DNA of 11,105 bases from Candidatus Bipolaricaulota bacterium (GTDB taxonomy: Bacteria > Bipolaricaulota > Bipolaricaulia > RBG-16-55-9 > DRXL01), in NCBI GenBank assembly GCA_026414955.1, contig JAOAIA010000047.1, positions 1 through 11,105 on the forward strand, given 5' to 3'. A program made the translations under genes and the position numbers. The notes below the pieces were generated by a model that worked only from the letters and a program-made list of their open reading frames with translations, searched no databases and was not told where the DNA came from. This document shows, piece after piece, positions 1 to 6,730 of the stretch (the stretch's first letter is position 1; each line of letters opens with the position of its first letter).

Positions 1-102
1 GGCATAAGTTGGCAGGTGAGTGGTTGCAAAAGCAAGCGAAAAAAATGAGAGAAGAACGGTCAAGAGATGTGGGAGATTGGGACTTGAACGAACAAAGACT
101 TT
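1..102. other. Contig left edge: degraded or error-rich 5' part of lipA
   Basis: No frame of this stretch encodes a clean LipA N-terminus. The lipA frame is closed by TGA at 85-87, only seven codons before the first recognisable Cys. Frame 2 shows a weak echo of the auxiliary-cluster region of LipA (K-A-S at 29-37, N at 44-46, R at 50-52 and 65-67). However, the codons where cluster cysteines are expected are not Cys. The stretch is purine-rich and unlike the sequence that follows. It is either a decayed 5' end or, more likely because it lies at a contig edge, low-quality or chimeric assembly. Confidence 0.4.
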
Positions 103-786
103 GGGTGTCGCTTTTGCGCCGTTACCAGTGGGCATCCCAAGGGCTATCTTGATCCCTTGGAGCCGTGGAAGGTCGCCCAAGTCGTGAGCGAGTGGGGCTT
201 GGATTATGTAGTTTTGACGAGCGTCGCCCGCGATGATCTCCCCGACGGCGGCGCGGAGCACTTCGCTAAAACTATCCGAGCTATCAAACAGAAGACACCC
301 ACGACGCTGGTCGAGGTGCTCATCCCCGACTTCCGCGGCGATATCCATGCCCTCAAAAAAGTTGTAGATGCTCAACCCGATGTCATAGATCACAATATCG
401 AGACGGTCGAGCGCCTCACCCCGAAAGTCCGCGACCGCCGTGCCACGTACCGTCAATCTCTGACAGTGCTTGAGAATATCAAAAAGCTCGACCCGACACG
501 CTATACGAAGTCTTCGATCATGGTTGGGCTGGGCGAGACCGACGAGGAGATTCTCCAGACGATGCGCGATCTGCGCGCCGTCGGCGTTGATATCTTGACT
601 ATCGGGCAGTACCTGCGCCCAAGTCCCAGACATATAGAAGTCGTCGAGTACGTGCACCCGGAAAGATTCGCCCGATGGAAGGAGATCGGCGAGGCGATGG
701 GCTTTCGCTACGTCGCGTCTGGCCCCCTGGTGCGCAGCAGCTATCGCGCTGGGGAGTTTTTCGTCAAGAGTTTGCTTCGGTCCTAA
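88..786 (+). CDS. lipA: Lipoyl synthase (LipA), 5'-truncated
   Basis: This is a radical SAM enzyme that inserts two sulfurs into octanoyl groups on lipoyl domains of E2 and GcvH proteins in the cytoplasm. The visible frame opens after a TGA at 85-87. It contains the last two cysteines of the CxxxCxxC SAM motif (codons at 106 and 115, C-R-F-C), then the family hallmarks TSVARDDLPDGGA, VEVLIPDFRGD, DHNIETVERL, KSSIMVGLGETDEE and GQYLRPS. The C-terminal RSSY (733-744) supplies the conserved Ser ligand of the auxiliary cluster. The first SAM cysteine and the whole N-terminal auxiliary-cluster region (C-x4-C-x5-C) are missing, so as written the product could not be active. No convincing start codon exists; TTG at 157 is the first start-like codon but lies downstream of the SAM motif. 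The stop overlaps the ribosome-binding site of the E1 alpha gene, which fits co-expression with a lipoyl-dependent complex. Confidence 0.9.
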   Translation, partial: TNKDFGCRFCAVTSGHPKGYLDPLEPWKVAQVVSEWGLDYVVLTSVARDDLPDGGAEHFAKTIRAIKQKTPTTLVEVLIPDFRGDIHALKKVVDAQPDVIDHNIETVERLTPKVRDRRATYRQSLTVLENIKKLDPTRYTKSSIMVGLGETDEEILQTMRDLRAVGVDILTIGQYLRPSPRHIEVVEYVHPERFARWKEIGEAMGFRYVASGPLVRSSYRAGEFFVKSLLRS

Positions 787-792
787 GGAGGG
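785..792 (+). promoter_or_regulatory. Shine-Dalgarno site for E1 alpha
   Basis: AAGGAGGG lies 11 nt before the ATG at 804 and overlaps the lipA stop codon (784-786). It decides the E1 alpha start: the longer open frame reaching back to 675 lies inside lipA and has no such site. This is the strongest ribosome-binding site in the dehydrogenase block. Confidence 0.8.
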
Positions 793-803
793 AGACCCGC
801 ATC

Positions 804-1913
804 ATGGCAGCTAAAACTATCTTACAGCGTGAACGGCTCGTCCCGTTCATTCAAATCCTCGACCCTGAGGGGATGGCCAACCCCACCGACATCGTCGAGC
901 TGGGACTCAAGCCCCACGACTTTAAAGCTATGTACCGTTGGATGGTGCTGGCGCGGACGTTCGACGAGCGCGCTTTAGCGTTGCAAAGACAGGGGCGCTT
1001 GGGCACCTATGCGCCCTTGTTGGGGCAAGAGGCTGCCCAAGTGGGCAGCGCCTACGCCCTCAAGCCCGAAGACTGGGTCTTCCCCAGCTACCGTGAGCAC
1101 GCCGTGCTGGCCATGCGCGGCCAGAGCTGGCTCCAGCTCTTTACCTTCTGGGGCGGCAACGAAGAGGGCAATCGCATCCCTGAGGGCATAAGAAACTTCA
1201 TGGTCTGCGTCCCCATCGCCACCCAAATCTTGCACGCCACCGGGGCCGCCTGGGCCGCTAAGCTCAAGGGCGAAAGGTCGTGCGTTATTGTGTACTTCGG
1301 CGACGGCGCGACGTCTGAAGGCGATTTTCACGAGGGCCTGAACTTCGCGGGGGTCTTCAAAGCCCCCGTCGTCTTCTTCTGCCAAAATAATCAGTACGCG
1401 ATCTCCGTGCCGCGCACCAGACAAACAGCTTCCGAGACGATCGCTCAGAAGGCCATCGCGTATGGCTTTGAAGGGGTGCAAGTCGACGGCAACGACGTCT
1501 TCGCCGTGTACAAAGCGACTAAGGAGGCTCTAGCAAAGGCGCGCGACGGCGGCGGGCCAACACTGATCGAAGCCGTCACGTATCGGCTGACGCATCACAC
1601 GACCGCCGACGACTGGACGCGCTATCGCCCATCTGAAGAAGTCGAAATGTGGAAACAGAAAGACCCCATCAAGAGACTGAAGCTCTATTTGGAGAAGCAG
1701 GGGCTGTGGAGCGAGCACGATGAAGCCAAACTCTTAGAAGAAGCGAAGGCCGAGATCGCGCAAGCAGTTGCCCAATACGAAGCCCTGCCCAAGCGCGATG
1801 TCGAAGATATTTTTAAGTACATGTACGCCGAGATGCCGTGGAACCTGAAAGAGCAGCTCCAAGAACTCAAAGAGTATCTCGCTGAGCACGGCGGCGACCT
1901 GCCGAAAGAATAA
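804..1913 (+). CDS. 2-oxoacid dehydrogenase E1 component, alpha subunit
   Basis: This 369-aa protein is the alpha half of the thiamine-diphosphate-dependent alpha2/beta2 E1, which decarboxylates pyruvate or branched-chain 2-oxoacids and passes the acyl group to lipoyl-E2. The TPP/Mg motif begins GDGATSEGDFHEGLNFAG at residue 166 and closes with the NN pair at 195-196. Earlier landmarks are ARTFDERALALQRQGRLG, GQEAAQVG and WVFPSYREH. The phosphorylation-loop equivalent reads YRLTHHTTADDWTRYR. The length matches the PdhA/BkdA family. The start at 804 is set by a strong upstream ribosome-binding site; the first beta gene begins 2 nt after the stop. Overall it resembles Gram-positive, Chloroflexi and Thermus enzymes. 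I cannot decide between pyruvate (pdhA) and branched-chain (bkdA) substrate from sequence alone, so no symbol is given. E2 and E3 are absent from the window. Confidence 0.92.
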   Translation: MAAKTILQRERLVPFIQILDPEGMANPTDIVELGLKPHDFKAMYRWMVLARTFDERALALQRQGRLGTYAPLLGQEAAQVGSAYALKPEDWVFPSYREHAVLAMRGQSWLQLFTFWGGNEEGNRIPEGIRNFMVCVPIATQILHATGAAWAAKLKGERSCVIVYFGDGATSEGDFHEGLNFAGVFKAPVVFFCQNNQYAISVPRTRQTASETIAQKAIAYGFEGVQVDGNDVFAVYKATKEALAKARDGGGPTLIEAVTYRLTHHTTADDWTRYRPSEEVEMWKQKDPIKRLKLYLEKQGLWSEHDEAKLLEEAKAEIAQAVAQYEALPKRDVEDIFKYMYAEMPWNLKEQLQELKEYLAEHGGDLPKE

Positions 1914-1915
1914 CT

Positions 1916-2893
1916 ATGCCCCAGCTCAATCTCGTCCAGGCGATCAACGACGCGCTGAGAACCGAGATGCGCCGCGACCCCACGGTGCTGGTGATGGGCG
2001 AAGACGTCGGCGTCAACGGCGGCGTCTTCCGCGCCACAGAGAATCTCTATAAAGAGTTCGGGCCGGATCGCTCGATTGACACCCCGTTATCCGAAGCGGG
2101 CATCGTGGGCACAGCGATCGGGATGGCGCTCAACGGGCTGAAGCCCGTCGCTGAGATCCAATTCGATGGCTTCATGGCCCCGGCGTTCGACCAGATCGTC
2201 TCGCACGCGGCTCGCATTCGCTGGAGATCGCGCGGACGGTTTCACGTGCCCATAGTCATCCGCGCGCCCTATGGCGGCGGCATCCGCGGCCCAGAGCTTC
2301 ATTCCGAAAGCCCCGAAGCACACTACGCGCACACGCCCGGCTTGAAAGTTGTCATCCCGTCGAACCCCTACGACGCCAAGGGCTTGCTCATCGCAGCTAT
2401 TAGAGACCCCGATCCCGTGATCTTCTTCGAACCCAAGAGACTCTATCGCGCGTTCCGCGCAGAAGTCCCAGAAGAAGACTATATCGTGCCCATCGGGAAA
2501 GCGCGTATCGCGCGCGAAGGCTCCGAGGTGACGCTGATCGCCTGGGGCGCGATGACGCCCGTTGCGCTGGGGGCAGCCGAGAAGATGGCCGCCCAGAACG
2601 TCAGCGTCGAAGTGATTGATCTGCGCACGATTGTTCCCCTGGATATTGAGACGGTAATCGAATCAGCGAAGAAGACCGGCAGGGTCGTGATTGTGCATGA
2701 AGCGCCACGGACGTGTGGGTTTGGGTCTGAGTTAGCTGCGCTGGTCAACGACAGAGCGTTTGAGCATCTCAAAGCACCGATTGTGCGCGTGACTGGCCCC
2801 GATACGGTCATCCCCCAGGCGCGTTTGGAGGACTACTATCTGCCTGATATTGGACGTTGCCTGAAGGGTATAGAGAAAGCGCTTAACTACTGA
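1916..2893 (+). CDS. 2-oxoacid dehydrogenase E1 component, beta subunit, copy 1
   Basis: This 325-aa transketolase-like beta subunit pairs with E1 alpha to build the thiamine site. Visible hallmarks are GEDVGVNGGVFRAT, the activating Glu at residue 60 in SEAGIVGTAIG, the block QFDGFMAPAFDQIVSHAAR, the active-site loop GGGIRGPELHSES with His129, PGLKVVIPSNPYDAKGLL, and the C-terminal transketolase domain with VIDLRTIVPLD and VHEAPRT. The length is normal for the family. It begins 2 nt after the E1 alpha stop without a strong ribosome-binding site, so translation is probably coupled. A second, very similar beta gene follows after 13 nt. The two share long blocks with no nucleotide differences separated by diverged stretches. 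The active-site loop here (GPELHSES) differs from copy 2 (ALEHHSEA). Confidence 0.93.
   Translation: MPQLNLVQAINDALRTEMRRDPTVLVMGEDVGVNGGVFRATENLYKEFGPDRSIDTPLSEAGIVGTAIGMALNGLKPVAEIQFDGFMAPAFDQIVSHAARIRWRSRGRFHVPIVIRAPYGGGIRGPELHSESPEAHYAHTPGLKVVIPSNPYDAKGLLIAAIRDPDPVIFFEPKRLYRAFRAEVPEEDYIVPIGKARIAREGSEVTLIAWGAMTPVALGAAEKMAAQNVSVEVIDLRTIVPLDIETVIESAKKTGRVVIVHEAPRTCGFGSELAALVNDRAFEHLKAPIVRVTGPDTVIPQARLEDYYLPDIGRCLKGIEKALNY
1961..2028 (+). repeat. Identical block A of tandem E1 beta genes (pair 2952-3019)
   Basis: These 68 nt, covering codons for the EDVGVNGG region, match 2952-3019 without a mismatch. Sites just outside already differ at synonymous positions (AGA/CGC before, TTC/TTT after). 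Confidence 0.85.
2120..2288 (+). repeat. Identical block B of tandem E1 beta genes (pair 3111-3279)
   Basis: These 169 nt match 3111-3279 base for base, including every synonymous position, at a constant offset of 991 nt. The block ends at the active-site loop, where the two genes abruptly diverge. This is the longest of three such blocks. Confidence 0.9.
2351..2454 (+). repeat. Identical block C of tandem E1 beta genes (pair 3342-3445)
   Basis: These 104 nt, starting at the VIPSNPYDAKGLL region, match 3342-3445 without a mismatch. After this block the genes diverge strongly to their ends, which is the pattern left by patchy gene conversion. Confidence 0.9.
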
Positions 2894-2906
2894 AAGAGTG
2901 ATCCGT

Positions 2907-3878
2907 ATGCCCCAGATGACCCTCGTCCAAGCGATCAACGATGCGCTGCGCACCGAGATGCGCCGCGACCCCACGGTGCTGGTGATGGGCGAAGACGTCG
3001 GCGTCAACGGCGGCGTCTTTCGTGCCACAGAGGGCCTATATCAAGAATTTGGGCCAGATCGGGCGATTGATACACCGTTGGCCGAGTCGGGCATCGTGGG
3101 CACGGCAATTGGGATGGCGCTCAACGGGCTGAAGCCCGTCGCTGAGATCCAATTCGATGGCTTCATGGCCCCGGCGTTCGACCAGATCGTCTCGCACGCG
3201 GCTCGCATTCGCTGGAGATCGCGCGGACGGTTTCACGTGCCCATAGTCATCCGCGCGCCCTATGGCGGCGGCATCCGCGCCCTCGAACATCACTCCGAAG
3301 CCCCAGAAGCCTATTACGTTCATACGCCGGGTTTGAAGGTCGTCATCCCGTCGAACCCCTACGACGCCAAGGGCTTGCTCATCGCAGCTATTAGAGACCC
3401 CGATCCCGTGATCTTCTTCGAACCCAAGAGACTCTATCGCGCGTTTCGTCAGGAAGTCCCCGAGGGCGATTACACCGTGCCCATCGGGAAAGCCTCTCTT
3501 GTGCGCGAGGGCACCGACGTCACGGTGATCTCCTGGGGGGCGATGGTGAGGATCTGTCTTCAGGCAATCGCGCAGCTTGAGGGCATCAGCGTCGAGCTGG
3601 TAGACTTGAGAACCCTTGCGCCCTTGGATATCGAGACTGTTCTCAGTTCTGTGGCCAAGACCGGTCGAGCCGTCATTGTCCAAGAAGCCCCCAGAACGTG
3701 CAGCCTCAGCTCGGAGCTAACGGCGCTCATCAATGAGCGATTGCTCTTGCAGTTGCAGGCCCCCGTGGTGCGCGTCACCGGCTACGATACGCACATCCCC
3801 TATCTGACGATGGAGCAGTACTATCTGCCCGATGCCGGGCGAGTGCAGAAGGGCATCGAGAGGGCGCTCAGCTTTTGA
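2907..3878 (+). CDS. 2-oxoacid dehydrogenase E1 component, beta subunit, copy 2
   Basis: This 323-aa paralogue of the preceding gene also keeps every visible beta-subunit hallmark: Glu60 in LAESGIVG, the His pair 128-129 in ALEHHSEAPEAYYVHT, and a complete C-terminal domain (VDLRTLAPLD, VQEAPRT). I chose ATG 2907 over GTG 2898 because the protein then aligns with copy 1 from its first residue (MPQMTLVQAIND against MPQLNLVQAIND). By eye the first 180 residues are more than 90% identical to copy 1, while the last third is only about 60% identical. The gene is intact, with no frameshift, so both copies look functional. With one alpha gene and two beta genes, the cell could build E1 with alternative or mixed beta subunits; that is inference. 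recG starts 4 nt after the stop. Confidence 0.93.
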   Translation: MPQMTLVQAINDALRTEMRRDPTVLVMGEDVGVNGGVFRATEGLYQEFGPDRAIDTPLAESGIVGTAIGMALNGLKPVAEIQFDGFMAPAFDQIVSHAARIRWRSRGRFHVPIVIRAPYGGGIRALEHHSEAPEAYYVHTPGLKVVIPSNPYDAKGLLIAAIRDPDPVIFFEPKRLYRAFRQEVPEGDYTVPIGKASLVREGTDVTVISWGAMVRICLQAIAQLEGISVELVDLRTLAPLDIETVLSSVAKTGRAVIVQEAPRTCSLSSELTALINERLLLQLQAPVVRVTGYDTHIPYLTMEQYYLPDAGRVQKGIERALSF

Positions 3879-3882
3879 CAAG

Positions 3883-6213
3883 ATGACTCGATTGATCTCC
3901 AGCCTGAAGAAGATCGTGCAGCTGGAGCAAAGCAGCGGCTATCGTGACGTTGCTGTCCTTGGGGGCTTAGAAGGCTTCATCGAGGCGTGTGCGCAGGAGC
4001 TGAGCGCCTCTCAGCCGGAGATCGCCCAGCGATTACGCAAGCTCGCCCGCGGGTACGCGCTCAAGCCTCCAGAAGCCCGCCGCGCGGTCGTGCGCGAGTT
4101 GGAAGACTGCGTCAGGGCGTTAGAGGCCCTCACCCCCGGCTCCTCTCCCGTCGGACGGGAGAGGAGCGCCGAAGGCGGGGTGATGGCCCCGGTGCGCTTC
4201 GCCAAGGGCGTCGGCCCCGAACGCGAAAAGTTACTGAAAAAGCTGGGCATCGAGACGATTGAAGACCTCTTAACGTACTTCCCCAAGCGCATCGAAGACC
4301 GCAGAGCCACGAAGAAGATCGCACAGCTGCGCCACGGCGACAGGGTCACGGTCAAAGGGCGCGTGCGCGCCGTAGACGTCATCAAGACCAGAAATAATTT
4401 GGAAATCATTAAAGCCGCTATCCAAGACAACACCGGCATTCTCTACGCTGTCTGGTTCAACCAACCGTGGCTCAAGAATCAACTCATTCAAGGGGAGATG
4501 ATCTCGCTCTACGGCTCTGTCGAGAGCGCGCACGGGCAGATTCAGATGAGCAGCCCCGTCTGGGAGCCGGCAGCGAGAAACTTTCTCACCGGGCGCTTGG
4601 TGCCGATCTACCCCGCTACCGAAGGGCTGAAGCCATCGCTGCTTTATAGATTGATCCAGAATAATCTCGCGCTCTATCGTCCCGCGCTCACCGAGATCAT
4701 CCCCGAGGAGATTCGCGCGCGGCACGGCCTGCTGCCGCGAACAGATGCTTTTGAAAAGATTCATTTCCCCCAAAGCGTCGAAGAGTATCAGCGAGCGCAC
4801 GACACGTTAGCGTTCGAGGAGCTTTTTCTCTTTCAGATCGGGGTCGCTCTCGAGAAGCAGAAGCTCGGCGAGCGTTCTGGGCGCAGCCTCACGATCTCGG
4901 ATGAACGATTGGAAGAGTTTCTCGGCGTGCTGCCGTTTAAGCTCACGCGCGCCCAAGAGCGCGCTCTCGCGGAGATTCGCGCGGACTTAGCCGCCCCCAA
5001 ACCCATGAACCGGCTCTTGCAGGGGGACGTCGGCTCCGGCAAGACCGTGGTGGCGACGGCCGCGTCTCTGATAGCTATCGAGTCAGGCTACCAAGCTGCA
5101 TTCATGGCTCCAACGGAGATTTTAGCCCAGCAACATTTTCGTAAAATTACAGAGGTGCTCTCGCGGCTGAGCCAGCCCCCACGAGTCGTCTTGCTGATAG
5201 GGAGCCTCCCGGAGCGCGAGAAGGAGTTCTTGCGCGCCGCGATCCGGCGCGGGGATATAGACTTGGTCATCGGCACCCACGCGCTCATCCAAGACGAGGT
5301 GCAATTTAAGAGTCTGGGGCTTGCGGTCATTGACGAGCAGCATCGCTTCGGGGTGATCCAGCGGGCGCAGCTCGAGCAGAAGGGCGAGAACTTAGATATC
5401 TTAGTGATGAGCGCCACGCCCATCCCGAGGACGATCACCCTGACGCTCTACGGGCAGTTCGAGATTTCTATTTTAGATGAGCTGCCCTTTGCCAAAAATA
5501 TTCAGACGTACTGGGTCTCTGAAGAGAAGCGCGACCAAGTCTACGAGTTCGTCACACAAGAGCTGAGACGGGGTGCGCAGGCGTATGTCGTCTTCCCGTT
5601 GATCGAAGAATCTGAAGAGTTAGATTTGAAAGCCGCAACCCAAGCCAAGGAAGAGCTTGAGCAGACGTTCTTTAGAGAATTTCGCGTAGGGTTACTGCAT
5701 GGGCGCATGAGCGAGGGCGACAAGCAAGCCGTCATGAAGCAGCTTATGCAGAGAGAGTTGGATGTTCTCGTGAGCACGACGATCATTGAAGTGGGGATTG
5801 ACGTGCCCAGCGCGACGGTGATGATCATTGAACATGCTGATAGATTTGGGCTATCCCAGCTCCATCAGCTTCGCGGGCGGATCGGGCGCGCCGGAGACAG
5901 ATCGTACTGTTTTGCGATAGCCACGCCGCGCAGCGAGGACGGCCAGCGCCGCTTACAGGTCTTTGCGAGCACGCTCGACGGCTTCCAGATCGCTGAAGAA
6001 GACTTAAAGATTCGCGGGCCGGGGGACATGCTGGGCGTAGCCCAGCACGGCCTGGACAGCACGTTCAAAGTTGCTGATCTCATCGCTGATTTAGACCTGA
6101 TGAAAGCCGCACGGGAAGAAGCATTTCGGCTGATCGCGCAGAACCCTGAGCACCCGCTGATTGAAGAGTTCCGGCGGCGATTTGGCGACAAGTTCGCGTT
6201 GACGCGGGTATGA
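3883..6213 (+). CDS. recG: ATP-dependent DNA helicase RecG
   Basis: This superfamily 2 helicase of 776 aa regresses stalled forks and acts on branched DNA. The helicase core is complete: Walker A GDVGSGKT at 381-388, DEQH box at 484-487, motif III SATPIPRT, and motif VI QLRGRIGRAG at 662-671, followed by the RecG C-terminal region (GFQIAEEDLKIRGPGDMLG). The wedge/OB domain follows about residue 100 (KGVGPEREKLLKKLG onward). The protein is longer than the roughly 690-aa E. coli type because of an extra N-terminal helical region (LEQSSGYRDVAVLGGLEGF and following), as seen in Thermotoga-type long RecG. ATG 3883 lies 4 nt after the E1 beta stop; no strong ribosome-binding site is visible, so coupling is likely. 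The linker between the N-terminal region and the wedge carries an in-frame palindromic insertion, described separately. The stop overlaps the next start as ATGA. Confidence 0.95.
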   Translation: MTRLISSLKKIVQLEQSSGYRDVAVLGGLEGFIEACAQELSASQPEIAQRLRKLARGYALKPPEARRAVVRELEDCVRALEALTPGSSPVGRERSAEGGVMAPVRFAKGVGPEREKLLKKLGIETIEDLLTYFPKRIEDRRATKKIAQLRHGDRVTVKGRVRAVDVIKTRNNLEIIKAAIQDNTGILYAVWFNQPWLKNQLIQGEMISLYGSVESAHGQIQMSSPVWEPAARNFLTGRLVPIYPATEGLKPSLLYRLIQNNLALYRPALTEIIPEEIRARHGLLPRTDAFEKIHFPQSVEEYQRAHDTLAFEELFLFQIGVALEKQKLGERSGRSLTISDERLEEFLGVLPFKLTRAQERALAEIRADLAAPKPMNRLLQGDVGSGKTVVATAASLIAIESGYQAAFMAPTEILAQQHFRKITEVLSRLSQPPRVVLLIGSLPEREKEFLRAAIRRGDIDLVIGTHALIQDEVQFKSLGLAVIDEQHRFGVIQRAQLEQKGENLDILVMSATPIPRTITLTLYGQFEISILDELPFAKNIQTYWVSEEKRDQVYEFVTQELRRGAQAYVVFPLIEESEELDLKAATQAKEELEQTFFREFRVGLLHGRMSEGDKQAVMKQLMQRELDVLVSTTIIEVGIDVPSATVMIIEHADRFGLSQLHQLRGRIGRAGDRSYCFAIATPRSEDGQRRLQVFASTLDGFQIAEEDLKIRGPGDMLGVAQHGLDSTFKVADLIADLDLMKAAREEAFRLIAQNPEHPLIEEFRRRFGDKFALTRV
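4127..4186 (+). repeat. REP-like palindromic element inside recG, read in frame
   Basis: A perfect 14-bp inverted repeat (4139-4152 with 4154-4167, one base between) is nested inside a second pair of arms. The outer arms are CCCTCACCCC at 4127-4136 and GGGGTGATGG at 4177-4186, with one mismatch. The nested, C-rich-then-G-rich layout resembles dispersed REP-type elements of many bacterial genomes. It is translated as a Pro/Gly/Ser/Arg-rich linker (LTPGSSPVGRERSAEGGVM) between the N-terminal helical region and the wedge domain of RecG. No T-tract follows, so it is not a terminator. Confidence 0.7.
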
Positions 6214-6518
6214 TCGTTTTCCAAGAGAAATTTGGGAAACGGGTGCGCTTGACTTCAGAGCGCCAATCCCATATAACTAGACGCCCAGAGATGATAAGCC
6301 AACGTGCGAAGATCAAGAAGACGCTTGCAGAGCCTGAGATCGTCCGACGAAGCCCAAAGGACCCGGATGTCCATCTCTACTATAGGCGTTACAAGCAATC
6401 TCCAGTGTCGGACAAATATTTGCTCGTTGTTGTCAAGATGACGAAAAGTCCTTTTGTCATCACAGCGTTCTTCACAGACAAACTCAAGCCAGGGGAGACT
6501 CTATGGCTAAGCAGATAA
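6210..6518 (+). CDS. Small protein, candidate PBECR/RelE-like nuclease-fold toxin
   Basis: This 102-aa basic protein overlaps the recG stop by 4 nt (ATGA). From memory, its opening RLTSERQSHITRRPEM and later YYRRY and DKYLLVVVKM resemble small proteins annotated as phage-Barnase-EndoU-ColicinE5/D-RelE-like nucleases. In those, a conserved His in an HI(x)2-3HPE motif and basic or aromatic residues are thought to form an RNase site. Visible candidates here are His21, Arg24, Glu27, Tyr57/Tyr58 and Lys69. There is no signal peptide or membrane segment. The next gene, a DUF2283 protein, overlaps it by 16 nt, an arrangement typical of small two-gene modules of toxin-antitoxin type. The region is visibly less GC-rich than recG. 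RNase activity is inference; the fold assignment should be treated as tentative. Confidence 0.6.
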   Translation: MIVFQEKFGKRVRLTSERQSHITRRPEMISQRAKIKKTLAEPEIVRRSPKDPDVHLYYRRYKQSPVSDKYLLVVVKMTKSPFVITAFFTDKLKPGETLWLSR

Positions 6519-6730
6519 GTGTCTGGTACGATCGCGAAGGGGATTACTTAGAGGTCACCTTTGCCAACAGAAAGGGTTATTTTAAAGATGCGGGAGAGGA
6601 CCTGTTCATTCGCGTCGACCAAAAAGGCCAAGCTATCGGGTTTGCTATTCTCAATTTTAGCAAGCAGACTCAGCTCTCAAGGCGGATCAAACTCCCTATA
6701 GCCGTTGAGCTTAAAGAGTTACAGCCATGA
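6503..6730 (+). CDS. DUF2283 family protein
   Basis: This 75-aa protein has the DUF2283 pattern: VWYDREGDYLEVTF at the start, then a beta-rich stretch with DLFIRVDQKGQAIGFAILNFSKQ. The molecular function of the family is not established as far as I know. AGGGGAG at 6491-6497 sits 5 nt before the ATG, so it can be translated on its own as well as by coupling to the overlapping upstream gene. Its stop overlaps the gatC start as ATGA. The constant pairing with a small nuclease-like gene suggests it may act as partner or antidote, but that is inference from layout only. Confidence 0.8.
   Translation: MAKQISVWYDREGDYLEVTFANRKGYFKDAGEDLFIRVDQKGQAIGFAILNFSKQTQLSRRIKLPIAVELKELQP

Noticed and set aside
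85..87. TGA in the lipA frame as a selenocysteine codon
   Set aside because: Its distance to the next Cys (six residues) does not fit the CxxxCxxC spacing, no SECIS-like hairpin is apparent, and the surrounding sequence is disturbed, so truncation or error is the simpler reading.
975..1481. 168-codon minus-strand open frame inside E1 alpha
   Set aside because: It is fully inside a conserved enzyme gene on the other strand and its translation is low-complexity without family features.
3036..3683. 215-codon minus-strand open frame opposite E1 beta copy 2, and a similar 81-codon frame opposite copy 1 (2087-2332)
   Set aside because: They are mirror shadows of the conserved E1 beta coding strand in GC-rich DNA; the part shared by the two follows from the duplicated blocks, and there is no ribosome-binding site or recognisable domain.
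4139..4167. Strong hairpin as a rho-independent terminator
   Set aside because: No T-run follows, and it lies within the continuous recG reading frame.
6210..6730. Calling the small pair a proven toxin-antitoxin system
   Set aside because: No catalytic test or firm family match is possible from sequence alone and DUF2283 has no established antitoxin role, so it is reported only as a candidate.
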